From contig NC_013743.1 of NCBI RefSeq assembly GCF_000025325.1, positions 1,240,001-1,304,000 of the forward strand: DNA of 64,000 nucleotides, given 5' to 3'. Made by a program: the position numbers and the translations under genes. Under the pieces are notes generated by a model, which ran no database searches, was not told the DNA's origin, and saw nothing but the letters and a program-made list of their open reading frames with translations. Positions 41,906 to 50,578 of the stretch are shown here, piece by piece. The first letter of the stretch is position 1. Each line of letters opens with the position of its first letter. The stretch is from Haloterrigena turkmenica DSM 5511 (lineage in GTDB: Archaea; Halobacteriota; Halobacteria; Halobacteriales; Natrialbaceae).

Positions 41906-43093
41906 ATGGATTCTATGTCCGCAGTGGTCCTCGCCGGAGGCGAGGGCTCGCGGCTGCGGCCGCTGACAAAACATCGGCCCAAGCCCCTCCTTCCGGCGGC
42001 GACGACACCGATTCTCGAGCACGTCTTCGACCAGTTGCTCGAGGCGGGCGTGACGGAGATCACTGTCGTCGTCGGCTACAGGCGTAATCGCGTCCAGGCG
42101 CATTTCGGCTCGACGTATCGGAACGTTCCACTCACGTACGTGACACAGGACCAGCAACTCGGGAGCGGCCACGCGCTGCTGACCGCCGAGTCGACGGTCG
42201 ACGGGACGACCATCGTCGTCAACGGCGACCAGATCGTCGAGAGCACAGTCATTAGCGACGTGCTCGAGGCCCACGATGACAACTCGGCGGTAGCCACACT
42301 CGGTCTGCTCAACCGAGTCGATGTCAGCTCGTACGGCGGCGTCATCCTCGATGACGGTGAGGTGACCGAGATCGTCGAAAATCCACAGGACGAGCGTACG
42401 TACCGGTTCAATGCTGGGGTGTACGCGTTCGAACCGGCGATTTTCGATGCGGTTCGTGCCGCCGAACCGCGTGCGGGTGAACAGTCGCTAATCGACGCTA
42501 TCAACGAGTTGCTAGCGTCCGATGAGGCAGTCCGAGGAACCGTCTCCGAGGGACTGTGGGTCGACGCGACGTACCCGTGGGACCTGCTGGATGTTTCGTT
42601 CGAACTCTTCGAAGCCGGACTGATCAACGGCAGTCGGACGGAGAACGTCGCGGAATCGGCGACAGTCCACGAATCGGCCGTCGTACGGGAACCGGTCGTG
42701 GTCGCTCCAGATTGCGAGATCGGTGCCGGCGCCGTCGTCGGACCGTACGCGTGTCTGGGCGAGAACGCGACAGTAAGATCGAACGCGGTCGTCGAACGGA
42801 GCGTCATCGACGCGGACACGCGCGTCGGTGCGTCGGCCACCGTGGTCGACTGCGTCACCGGTGTCGGCGCCTCGATCGGTAACGGGACGACGATCCCCGG
42901 CGGTCCTGGCGACGTTAGAGTCGGCGACCGGATCTTCGAGGACGAGTCCCTCGGCGCGCTGCTCGGCGATCGAGTCGACGATCAGGGCGGCTGTACGTAC
43001 GTGCCGGGCGCCGTCGTGGGTCCGGAGGTAACTGTGGAGGCAGGCGCAACGGTTCGCGGAACGCTTTCGGAGGGTACGGAGGTGCGATCGTAA
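41906..43093 (+). CDS. Sugar-1-phosphate nucleotidyltransferase with hexapeptide repeats (GlmU-type)
   Basis: The 395-residue protein has VVLAGGEGSRLRPLTKHRPK, then PLLPAATTPILEHV, at the N-terminus (signature GxGSRLRPLT and the PKP lysine) and TIVVNGDQIVE near 105. A C-terminal left-handed beta-helix is visible (ESAVVREPVVVAPDCEIGAG, then GAVVGPYACLGENATVRSNA). It is a paralogue of the enzyme at 17980-19161. Its stop overlaps the glmS start (TAATG), so the operon makes glucosamine-6-phosphate and then a nucleotide amino sugar for the glycan island. The 55-base upstream extension of the frame is not coding-like. Confidence 0.88.
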   Translation: MDSMSAVVLAGGEGSRLRPLTKHRPKPLLPAATTPILEHVFDQLLEAGVTEITVVVGYRRNRVQAHFGSTYRNVPLTYVTQDQQLGSGHALLTAESTVDGTTIVVNGDQIVESTVISDVLEAHDDNSAVATLGLLNRVDVSSYGGVILDDGEVTEIVENPQDERTYRFNAGVYAFEPAIFDAVRAAEPRAGEQSLIDAINELLASDEAVRGTVSEGLWVDATYPWDLLDVSFELFEAGLINGSRTENVAESATVHESAVVREPVVVAPDCEIGAGAVVGPYACLGENATVRSNAVVERSVIDADTRVGASATVVDCVTGVGASIGNGTTIPGGPGDVRVGDRIFEDESLGALLGDRVDDQGGCTYVPGAVVGPEVTVEAGATVRGTLSEGTEVRS

Positions 43094-44883
43094 TGTGTGG
43101 CATTATCGGATACACGGGCAACGGCGGCGACGTACTGGACGTACTGATGAACGGGCTCTCGGGACTGGAGTATCGCGGCTACGACTCCGCCGGCGTGGCG
43201 GTGACGGATTCGTCGCTGGCGATCCACAAGCGCGAGGGCGAGGTCTCAGCTCTCGAGTCGGCGGTGTCCGACAGCACCATCGAGGGGCTGGCCGGGATCG
43301 GTCACACCCGCTGGAGCACTCACGGGCCGCCCTCCGACGCGAACGCCCACCCACACACGGACTGCGGCTCGCGGGTGGCGGTCGTCCACAACGGGATCAT
43401 CGAGAACTACCAGGAACTCCGGCGAGAGCTCGAGGCCGACGGCCACGAGTTCACCAGCGAGACCGACACCGAGGTGGTCCCGCACCTGATCGCAAGTGCG
43501 CTCGAGACCGGTGCGGACCGCGAGGAAGCGTTCCGCGCGGCGGTTCGGCGGATCGAGGGAAGCTACGCCGTCGCCGCCGTGTTCGACGGCAGCGAGACGG
43601 TGTACGCGGCGCGCCACGAGTCGCCACTCGTGCTCGGAATCGGCGACGACGGCCACTACCTGGCCAGCGACGTCCCCGCGTTCATCGAGTACACCGATCG
43701 CGTGGTCTACCTCGAGGACGGCCAGTTCGCCCGCGTCAACCCGTCGGGGATCGTGGTGACCGACGAGCAGGGCGCGGTCGTGGAGACGGCCGTCGAACGG
43801 GTCGAGTGGGATCCCGAAGACGCCGGGAAGTCGGGCTACGATCACTACATGCTCAAGGAGATCCACGAACAGCCGAAGGCGATCCGACAGTGTCTTCGCG
43901 AGCGGGTCACCGAACTCGATAGTACGGTGGTCGTCGAGGAGTTGGCCGACCTCGAACTCTCGGAGCCGGTGCAGTTCGTCGCCTGCGGTACGTCGTATCA
44001 CGCTGCCATGTTCGGTGCAGAACTATTGCGCGAGCGGGGAATCCCAGCTCAGACGTTTCTGGCCAGCGAATTCGGAACCGACCGGGTGCCGATCGACGAG
44101 TCGTCGCTCGTCGTCGGCGTGACACAGAGCGGCGAGACCGCCGATACGATGCGGGCACTGCGGGAAGCGAACAGCGTCGGCGCGACGACCCTCGCACTGA
44201 CCAACACCGTCGGGAGTTCTGCCGCGCGCGAATGCGATCACGTCATGTATATCCGCGCCGGCCCGGAGATCGGCGTCGCCGCGACGAAGACCTTCGCGAG
44301 CCAGCAGGTCGCGCTGGCGATGCTGTCCAGCGTCCTCTCGGCGGAAAGTTCCCCGGCGTTCGTCGAACGATTGCGGGCCCTCCCCGATCAGATCCAGCAA
44401 GTGCTGGACGAGTCGGACGCCCGCGCGGTGGCCGAGACCTACGAGGACTCGGACGCGTACTTCTTCATCGGTCGCGGGTTCAACGAATCCGTCGCGCTTG
44501 AGGGCGCGCTGAAGATGAAAGAGATCACGTACAAACACGCCGAAGGGTTCGCTGCCGGCGAGTTGAAACACGGTCCGCTAGCACTAGTGACCGATCGAAC
44601 ACCGGTCTTTGCACTAGTTACTAGTGAGCGGGACGCAGCGAAGACGCTCGGGAACGTCCAGGAGGTCAAGGCGCGAGACGCACCCGTGATCGCGGTGACT
44701 GACGTACCTGAGAAAGTGAGTGAGTACGCAGATCACGTGCTCGAGGTCCCCTCGGCGGGGCCGCGATTCACGCCCGTTCTCGCGAATATCCAACTACAGT
44801 TGGTCTCCTACTGGGTCGCGAACCGACTCGGCCGGTCGATCGACAAGCCGCGAAACCTGGCTAAGAGCGTCACCGTCGAGTAG
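43093..44883 (+). CDS. glmS: Glutamine-fructose-6-phosphate aminotransferase (isomerising)
   Basis: The 596-residue enzyme makes glucosamine-6-phosphate from fructose-6-phosphate and glutamine. The N-terminal glutaminase starts MCGIIGYTGNGG with catalytic Cys2 and contains GIGHTRWSTHG near 73 and HNGIIENYQELR near 98. Two SIS domains follow: ACGTSYHAAMFGAELLRERG near 298, TQSGETADTMRAL near 345, and the second with FIGRGFNESVALEGALKMKE, then ITYKHAEGFAAGELKHGPLA near 455-495. The C-terminus KPRNLAKSVTVE is standard. Length and motifs are complete. A local CTAG cluster (four copies, 44578-44624) lies in the second SIS domain. Confidence 0.96.
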   Translation: MCGIIGYTGNGGDVLDVLMNGLSGLEYRGYDSAGVAVTDSSLAIHKREGEVSALESAVSDSTIEGLAGIGHTRWSTHGPPSDANAHPHTDCGSRVAVVHNGIIENYQELRRELEADGHEFTSETDTEVVPHLIASALETGADREEAFRAAVRRIEGSYAVAAVFDGSETVYAARHESPLVLGIGDDGHYLASDVPAFIEYTDRVVYLEDGQFARVNPSGIVVTDEQGAVVETAVERVEWDPEDAGKSGYDHYMLKEIHEQPKAIRQCLRERVTELDSTVVVEELADLELSEPVQFVACGTSYHAAMFGAELLRERGIPAQTFLASEFGTDRVPIDESSLVVGVTQSGETADTMRALREANSVGATTLALTNTVGSSAARECDHVMYIRAGPEIGVAATKTFASQQVALAMLSSVLSAESSPAFVERLRALPDQIQQVLDESDARAVAETYEDSDAYFFIGRGFNESVALEGALKMKEITYKHAEGFAAGELKHGPLALVTDRTPVFALVTSERDAAKTLGNVQEVKARDAPVIAVTDVPEKVSEYADHVLEVPSAGPRFTPVLANIQLQLVSYWVANRLGRSIDKPRNLAKSVTVE

Positions 44884-45004
44884 GTTCGGCGACGAGCCTT
44901 CCGGTCCGGCCGAGGAGTCTGACAATCAGCGTGCCGGAACATTCTTCCAAAGTGTATAGGCCAAGACAGCAACAATCAGTAGCCTGTACGCTGAAGTAGT
45001 CACC

Positions 45005-45919
45005 ATGCCCACTCTCCGCGGCAAAACGGTGCTCGTGACGGGAGCGGCGGGGTTCGTCGGGAACCATCTCGTCGATACACTGGTCGACCACAATACGGTA
45101 CTCGCGCTCGATCACTTTCAGACGAATTCCCGAGACCGGCTCGCCGACGATGCCACGATCATCGAGGCGGATATTCGAAACGAAACGGCGCTTCGTCGCG
45201 CAATGGAAGACGTCGACATCATCTTCCATCAGGCCGCGGCGAGAGGCGCGTCAGCGTCGATCGAGGATCCGGTCGGGACACAGGCGGTGAACGTCGACGC
45301 CACGCTCACGCTCCTCGAAGCCGCTCGCGAGGTCGACGCTCGGGTGATCGTCGCCTCGAGTGCCGCAGTGTACGGAGAACCCGCGGATCTCCCCGTTCAC
45401 GAAACCGATCCGAAACAGCCCACATCTCCGTACGGCGTCCAGAAATTAACGGTCGACCAGTACGCGCGGCTCTGGAACGACCTCCACGACCTCGAGACCG
45501 TCGTGCTCCGCTACTTCAACATCTACGGACAACGCGCGTCGGATACGGCGTTCCGCGGCATCGTCGGGACGTTTATCGAACAGGCTCGCGAGGGGCAGTT
45601 GACGATTCTCGGCGACGGATCCCAGACGCGCGACCTCGTCCACGTGTCCGACGTCGTACAGGCGAACCTCCGCGCAGCCACGACGCAGCACACCGGCGAC
45701 GCCTACAACGTCGGCAGCGGTGCTCGTACGAATATCGGCGACCTCGCTCGCCACGTTCGAGAGCATGTGAATCCCGACGCCGAACTCACATACGCGTCGG
45801 AACGACAGTGGGATATCCAAGACAGTCAGGCCGATCTCACTCGCGCGCGAACCCGTCTGAATTACGAACCGACGGTTGACCTCGAACGGTGCCTGCAGAA
45901 CCGCGAATTGAGGGCCTAA
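45005..45919 (+). CDS. NAD-dependent sugar epimerase/dehydratase
   Basis: The 304-residue extended SDR enzyme has VLVTGAAGFVGNHLVDTLVD at 9-28, DIIFHQAAARGASAS near 76, SSAAVYGEPADLPVHETDP near 118 and catalytic YGVQK near 146. The C-terminus has AYNVGSGARTNIGDLA. It resembles UDP-glucose/GlcNAc 4-epimerases of the archaeal type. A TATA-like gtatagg at 44956-44962 lies about 45 bases upstream. It is the first of four SDR genes in the island. Confidence 0.87.
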   Translation: MPTLRGKTVLVTGAAGFVGNHLVDTLVDHNTVLALDHFQTNSRDRLADDATIIEADIRNETALRRAMEDVDIIFHQAAARGASASIEDPVGTQAVNVDATLTLLEAAREVDARVIVASSAAVYGEPADLPVHETDPKQPTSPYGVQKLTVDQYARLWNDLHDLETVVLRYFNIYGQRASDTAFRGIVGTFIEQAREGQLTILGDGSQTRDLVHVSDVVQANLRAATTQHTGDAYNVGSGARTNIGDLARHVREHVNPDAELTYASERQWDIQDSQADLTRARTRLNYEPTVDLERCLQNRELRA

Positions 45920-45931
45920 TAGTCCCGCCGA

Positions 45932-46072
45932 TCAGTCGTCGTCGCGGGCTTCACTGATTTTCTCCCAGATTTCGACGCATCCCGCGCCATCCGGGACCTC
46001 ATCGAGATGGTCCGTATCGGTGTCAGCTTCTGCTTCCTGATCGTCCGTCGCTGTGACCGCTGAATCAGTCAT
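45932..46072 (-). CDS. 46-residue acidic microprotein
   Basis: The short reverse-strand frame starts at the ATG at 46070-46072 and reads MTDSAVTATDDQEAEADTDT, then DHLDEVPDGAGCVEIWEKIS, then EARDDD. The core VPDGAGCxEIWE is a pattern of small haloarchaeal proteins of unknown function. The strongly acidic composition supports real expression. It lies inside the 316-base gap between two epimerase genes, on the opposite strand. A single cysteine is present, so it is not a zinc finger. Confidence 0.65.
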   Translation of the reverse strand: MTDSAVTATDDQEAEADTDTDHLDEVPDGAGCVEIWEKISEARDDD

Positions 46073-46235
46073 ATGCTCTCAATCATTTCTTTGCCTATGC
46101 TTAAACGTTATCCTCAATGAAAATTTATCGGTAGAGTTGACATGTTAGCCGAATCTGTATGGGTCAAAACAGTATCGATTTAGGACGAATAACAATCTTT
46201 TTGATCTCACTGGGATTGTGTTTGTATCGTTAGAT

Positions 46236-47408
46236 ATGACGATTCTGATCACCGGAGGAGACGGCTATCTTGGCTGGCCCACGACGTTACGAATTGCAAC
46301 GCAAACGGATGACCGCGTCATTGCGGTCGATAATCTCGCTCGACGGGAGTGGGTCGAATCGGTCGGCTCGACGAGCGCGCTCCCGATCGGCTCGATCGAC
46401 GAGCGACTCGACGCCGCACGAGAGGTACACGGCGTTCAGAACCTCTCGTTTGTCGAGGGCGATCTCGTGGAACGAGAGTTCGTCGATGAACTCCTCTCCG
46501 TCCACGAACCCGATACGATCGTCCACACGGCGGCCCAACCCTCTGCCCCGTATTCGCAGATCAACGGCGAGCGCGCCAATTTCACCCAGCACAATAATCT
46601 CCAGGCGACTCGGAACCTGCTGTGGGGCCTCGAGGAACACGACCTCACGGACACGCACTTCATCGAAACGACGACCACCGGCGTCTACGGCGCACCCGAG
46701 TTCCCCATTCCCGAGGGCGGTGCGACGATGGAGAATCAGGGCGAGCGCGACGAGGTCCCCTTCCCCGCGATGGCGGGCTCCTGGTATCACCTGACGAAGA
46801 GCCACGACGCGGCGAACATGCGACTGGCCCACAAACAGTTCGGGATCCCGATCTCCGACGTCCGTACTGCGATCACCTACGGGACGGAGACCGAAGAGAC
46901 GAACGCCGATCCCCGACTGTCGACTCGATTCGACTTCGACTACTACTTCGGCGTCGTTGCACACCGGTTCTGTGCGCAAGCAGTCGCCGGGTATCCGATG
47001 ACCGTCTACGGGAAAGGCGAGCAGCGAAAGCCGTTCGTCGCGCTCGAGGACGCCGTCGAGGGACTAGCGCAACTGGCGCTTGCCGACCCCGACGACCGGC
47101 CGTCGGACCTCACGGTGTACAATCAGGTCACCCGCGAGATCAGCATCGTCGAAATCGCCGAGACCATCGCCGACGTGGCCAACGAGTTCGAACTGGGCGT
47201 CGAAGTCGAGCACTTCGAAAATCCCCGTGACGAAGACGAGACGCACAAGATGGTGATGGAGAACGACCGATACGACCATCTTATCGGCGGCCAGTCGACG
47301 ACCTTCGAAGAGGGAATGCGGTCGCTCCTCGGCACGCTCGTCGAGTACGAGGACGTCATCACCGCCCACGAAGACCGGTTCCTGCCCGGCGTCCTCACGG
47401 AGGACTGA
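46236..47408 (+). CDS. UDP-sulfoquinovose synthase-like (SQD1/Agl3) NAD-dependent enzyme
   Basis: The 390-residue SDR enzyme begins MTILITGGDGYLGWPTTLRI, the SQD1 form of the NAD motif (GGDGYxGW). HTAAQPSAPYSQIN near 98 parallels the SQD1 EQRSAPYS segment. TTTGVYGAPEFPIPEG is at about 150 and catalytic YHLTK near 186. RFDFDYYFGVVAHRFCAQAV, AGYPMTVYGKGEQRKPF and YNQVTREISIVEIAE match the SQD1/Agl3 substrate region. SQD1 adds sulfite to a UDP-glucose-derived intermediate; in Sulfolobus, Agl3 supplies sulfoquinovose for N-glycans. It starts at the ATG 46236 rather than the earlier non-ATG codon. It is followed after 3 bases by another SDR gene. Confidence 0.88.
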   Translation: MTILITGGDGYLGWPTTLRIATQTDDRVIAVDNLARREWVESVGSTSALPIGSIDERLDAAREVHGVQNLSFVEGDLVEREFVDELLSVHEPDTIVHTAAQPSAPYSQINGERANFTQHNNLQATRNLLWGLEEHDLTDTHFIETTTTGVYGAPEFPIPEGGATMENQGERDEVPFPAMAGSWYHLTKSHDAANMRLAHKQFGIPISDVRTAITYGTETEETNADPRLSTRFDFDYYFGVVAHRFCAQAVAGYPMTVYGKGEQRKPFVALEDAVEGLAQLALADPDDRPSDLTVYNQVTREISIVEIAETIADVANEFELGVEVEHFENPRDEDETHKMVMENDRYDHLIGGQSTTFEEGMRSLLGTLVEYEDVITAHEDRFLPGVLTED

Positions 47409-47411
47409 CGC

Positions 47412-48389
47412 ATGCGCGTGCTGGTCACCGGCGGCTGTGGCTATATCGGGAGCGTGCTCGTGCCGCAACTACTCGAGGACGAGGCCGTCTCCGAGGTCGT
47501 CGTCCTCGACTCGCTCGTGTCTGGCTCCCCGCGGACGCTGATGGGGTCGGTCGGCGACGATCTCGAGTTCGTTCGCGGTGACATCCGCAACTACGGTGAC
47601 GTGGAGACCGCGATGCGCGACGTCGACCGCGTGATCCACCTCGCGGCGATCACGGGTGCCTCGAGTACTCACGATCGCCGCGACGAGACGTTCGCGGTCA
47701 ACTACGACGGCACAGAGAACGTCGTGACCGCCGCCGGCAAGTTCGACGTCGACTCCGTCGTGTTCGCCTCGTCGTGTAACAACTACGGTCGGGCCGCGAG
47801 CCGGAACATCGACGAGACGACGACGCCCGAACCGCTCAATCCCTACGCCGAATCGAAAGTGCAGGCGGAGGAGTTGGTTAACGACGCGGCGGCAGAGCAC
47901 GGGTTCGATGCGACATCCCTGCGCATGAGTACGAACTACGGCTACTCGCCGGGGGTCCGTTTCAACCTCGTCGTCAATCACTTCGTCTTCCGCGGCTTGA
48001 CCGACCGTCCGCTGACGGTCTACGGCGACGGGAACAACTGGCGACCGTTCATTCACGTTCAGGACGCCGCCCGTGCGTACAAGCACGCGGCGCTCCACCC
48101 CGATCAGTGGGCGCACGACGTCTACAACGTCGGGAGCACCGATCAGAACTACCAGATTTCGGATATCGCGGAACTCGTCAATCGAGAGCTCGACTCCGAA
48201 CTCGAGATCACGTATCTCGAGGACGAGCAACCGGGGCCGTCCTACCACGTTAACTTCGATCGGCTGTCCGAGACCGGGTTCGAGCCGGAGTGGACGCTGC
48301 GAGACGGCGTCTGCGATCTGATCGCGCAGTTCGAGGGCTCCGGAACCGAACTTCAATCGGCCGCGATCACGCAACCGATCAACCCATGA
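47412..48389 (+). CDS. NAD-dependent sugar epimerase/dehydratase
   Basis: The 325-residue extended SDR enzyme has MRVLVTGGCGYIGSVLVPQL, VIHLAAITGASSTHDRR near 77, FASSCNNYGRAASRN near 118 and catalytic YAESK near 145. LRMSTNYGYSPGVRFNLVVN follows near 170, and the family C-terminus VYNVGSTDQNYQISDIAELV near 238. It lies 3 bases after the sulfoquinovose-synthase-like gene and overlaps the next SDR gene by ATGA, so the three are one operon. The NCS/NNY arrangement before YGR differs from GalE; the exact sugar is unknown. Confidence 0.87.
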   Translation: MRVLVTGGCGYIGSVLVPQLLEDEAVSEVVVLDSLVSGSPRTLMGSVGDDLEFVRGDIRNYGDVETAMRDVDRVIHLAAITGASSTHDRRDETFAVNYDGTENVVTAAGKFDVDSVVFASSCNNYGRAASRNIDETTTPEPLNPYAESKVQAEELVNDAAAEHGFDATSLRMSTNYGYSPGVRFNLVVNHFVFRGLTDRPLTVYGDGNNWRPFIHVQDAARAYKHAALHPDQWAHDVYNVGSTDQNYQISDIAELVNRELDSELEITYLEDEQPGPSYHVNFDRLSETGFEPEWTLRDGVCDLIAQFEGSGTELQSAAITQPINP

Positions 48390-49354
48390 CATCGACCGAC
48401 ACAGCCACGATCGCAGTAACTGGTGGCGCCGGCTTCATCGGCAGTCGCGTCATCGACCGATTACAGGCGGAGCATCCGGAGTGGGACGTCGTCGCGCTCG
48501 ACAACCAGTATCGCGGCCAGGTGTCGTCGGTCGGCGACGTGGACATCCAGCACGTCGATATCCGGGACCGACGAGCGCTCGAGGAAACGCTCGAGGGCGC
48601 TGACGTCGTGTTGCACCTCGCGGCGCTGAGCGGCGTCGACGACTGCGACTCCAACCGCGACCTCGCCTACGAGGTCAACGTTCAGGGGACGAACAACGTT
48701 GCCTGGTTCTGCCGGCAGACGGGCGCGGGGCTGGTCTTCCCGTTCAGTATGGCCTCGATCGGCGATCCGCAGTCGTTCCCGATCACCGTCGACCACCCGC
48801 GCGATCCCATGAACTGGTACGGACGAACGAAGGTGCTCGGCGAACGCGCCGTCGAGACGCTCGCCGAAGGCGCGTTCCCCGCCCACATGTATATGAAGTC
48901 GAATCTCTACGGGGAACACGAGGTCGACGGCACGACGGTCTCGAAGCCCACCGTGATCAACTTCTTCGTGAACCGGGCGCTCTCCGAGGAGACGCTGACC
49001 GTGTACGAACCCGGGACGCAGTCGCGGAACTTCGTGCACGTGAAGGACGTCGCTCGAGCGTACGTTCGGAGCACGGAACGGCTGCTGACGCAGCTGGAGC
49101 AGGGAGAGACGGGCGTGGAGAAATACGAGATCGCCAGCGACGAAGATCTGTCGGTAATGGCGACGGCAGAGGTCGTACAGCAGACCGCTGTCGAGAAACA
49201 CGGGTTCGAACCGGACGTCAAACTCGTCGAGAACCCCCGCGGGAACGAAACGCTCGTCGAGAACTTCGCGGTCGATTTCACTACGGCGACGCAGCGGTTA
49301 GGGTGGGAACCGACTCACTCCGTCGCGGAATCAGTCTCGAGGCTACTAGAATAG
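48386..49354 (+). CDS. NAD-dependent sugar epimerase/dehydratase
   Basis: The 322-residue extended SDR enzyme has IAVTGGAGFIGSRVIDRLQA at 9-28, DVVLHLAALSGVDDCDSNRD near 75 and FPFSMASIGDPQSFPITVDH near 118. Catalytic YGRTK lies near 148 and YMKSNLYGEHEVDG near 170. Start ATG overlaps the previous stop (ATGA), marking translational coupling. It is the last gene of the SDR run; the following 150 bases are AT-rich and hold five CTAG sites. Confidence 0.87.
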   Translation: MTSTDTATIAVTGGAGFIGSRVIDRLQAEHPEWDVVALDNQYRGQVSSVGDVDIQHVDIRDRRALEETLEGADVVLHLAALSGVDDCDSNRDLAYEVNVQGTNNVAWFCRQTGAGLVFPFSMASIGDPQSFPITVDHPRDPMNWYGRTKVLGERAVETLAEGAFPAHMYMKSNLYGEHEVDGTTVSKPTVINFFVNRALSEETLTVYEPGTQSRNFVHVKDVARAYVRSTERLLTQLEQGETGVEKYEIASDEDLSVMATAEVVQQTAVEKHGFEPDVKLVENPRGNETLVENFAVDFTTATQRLGWEPTHSVAESVSRLLE

Positions 49355-49508
49355 CTAGTAGCAGAGCTGATTTAAGTTATACCGGTAGTATTATGACTGC
49401 ATTTTTATAGAATAACTAGTGGTATGGAAAGCCAGAATCGGAGATGTTTATCTGCCTCTAGGAGACTAGATTTAATCCCGAGAATGATAACACTCGAGGT
49501 GAACTGAG

Positions 49509-50531
49509 ATGGTTGAAGCATTAGATCTCGCTCTCGGAGGTGTCGCAGTCGGTATTCTCGCGTGGGGGTTCGAACGGTATCGAACCCGCTTCGTCAAATC
49601 CGACCTGATAATCGCAGGCGCGCTCGCAGTAGGTCTTCTCATCTTCGTGGTACTTCCGGGCGTATACGATTCTATCGGCGCCGCACTCAATATCGATGGA
49701 CGATTCGTGTTGCTCTCGATGCTCGCACAGTTCGTCCTCCTCGCGATCATCCTCCATCTCCTCTCGATGGTTCGAGAGACGAACGCGCGGTTTTCCGATC
49801 TCGTGAGAAATATCTCCGCCGATCAGGCGCCGCAAATGGACGGCGGCGAGCGGACGATTTTCGTCGTGATCCCGGCCTATAACGAGGGAAAGACGATTAC
49901 GTCCGTCGTGAAATCGCTTCCGGACACCATCCGCGGCTATACCCTTCAGCCGGTGGTCGTCTCCGACGGCTCCGTTGACGACACCGCCGAGAACGCCAGG
50001 TACAACGGGACCGTCGTCGTCGAACATCTCGTCAACCAAGGGCAGGGCGGCGCGTTGAAAACGGGCTTCCAGATCGCGCTCGAACAGGAGGCCGACATCG
50101 TCGTTACGATGGACGGCGACGGCCAGCATCCGGCCGAGGAGCTCGAACGATTGGTCTCTCCCGTAATCGACGACGAAGCCGACTACGTGATGGGCTCGCG
50201 GTACAAGGGTGAAAACAAGACCGGCAACGGAGTCGTTCGTGAAAGTGGAATTAGGTCATTCACGTGGCTGATCAACGCCCTGACGAAGTCCGAGATCACG
50301 GACTGCACGAACGGGTTCCGAGCGATTCGTGCATCTGGACTTGAGGATATGAAGTTAACTGAAGAACGGTTTAGTGCCCCTGAGTTGATTATTGAGGCGC
50401 GCAAGAATGGGCTCCGGATTCAGGAAATCCCGATCACGATCGAAGAGCGACAGGCCGGTGAGACAAAGAAACCGCAGTTGATGTACGCTATTGGACTGAC
50501 CCGAGCGATCCTCGCGACCTGGATTAGGTAA
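49509..50531 (+). CDS. DUF2304-glycosyltransferase family 2 fusion
   Basis: The 340-residue protein has three N-terminal transmembrane helices at about 5-95 (DUF2304: DLALGGVAVGILAWGFERYR, then SMLAQFVLLAIILHLLSMVR) fused to a GT2 domain. The latter shows IFVVIPAYNEGKTITSVVKS near 117-136, VVVSDGSVDDTAENA near 150, NQGQGGALKTGFQIALEQEA near 178 and DGDGQHPAEEL near 202 (the DxD-like metal site). The C-terminus LTEERFSAPELIIEARKNGL, then IQEIPITIEER, fits dolichyl-phosphate sugar synthases such as AglD/AglJ. It probably loads a sugar onto dolichol phosphate. GAGGTGA, seven bases before the ATG, is SD-like. Base composition becomes AT-richer from about 50330 onward. Confidence 0.88.
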   Translation: MVEALDLALGGVAVGILAWGFERYRTRFVKSDLIIAGALAVGLLIFVVLPGVYDSIGAALNIDGRFVLLSMLAQFVLLAIILHLLSMVRETNARFSDLVRNISADQAPQMDGGERTIFVVIPAYNEGKTITSVVKSLPDTIRGYTLQPVVVSDGSVDDTAENARYNGTVVVEHLVNQGQGGALKTGFQIALEQEADIVVTMDGDGQHPAEELERLVSPVIDDEADYVMGSRYKGENKTGNGVVRESGIRSFTWLINALTKSEITDCTNGFRAIRASGLEDMKLTEERFSAPELIIEARKNGLRIQEIPITIEERQAGETKKPQLMYAIGLTRAILATWIR

Positions 50532-50578
50532 CGTTGACAATTCTTGCCCAACCGTCTGCGAAACACAATCATTTTGAT

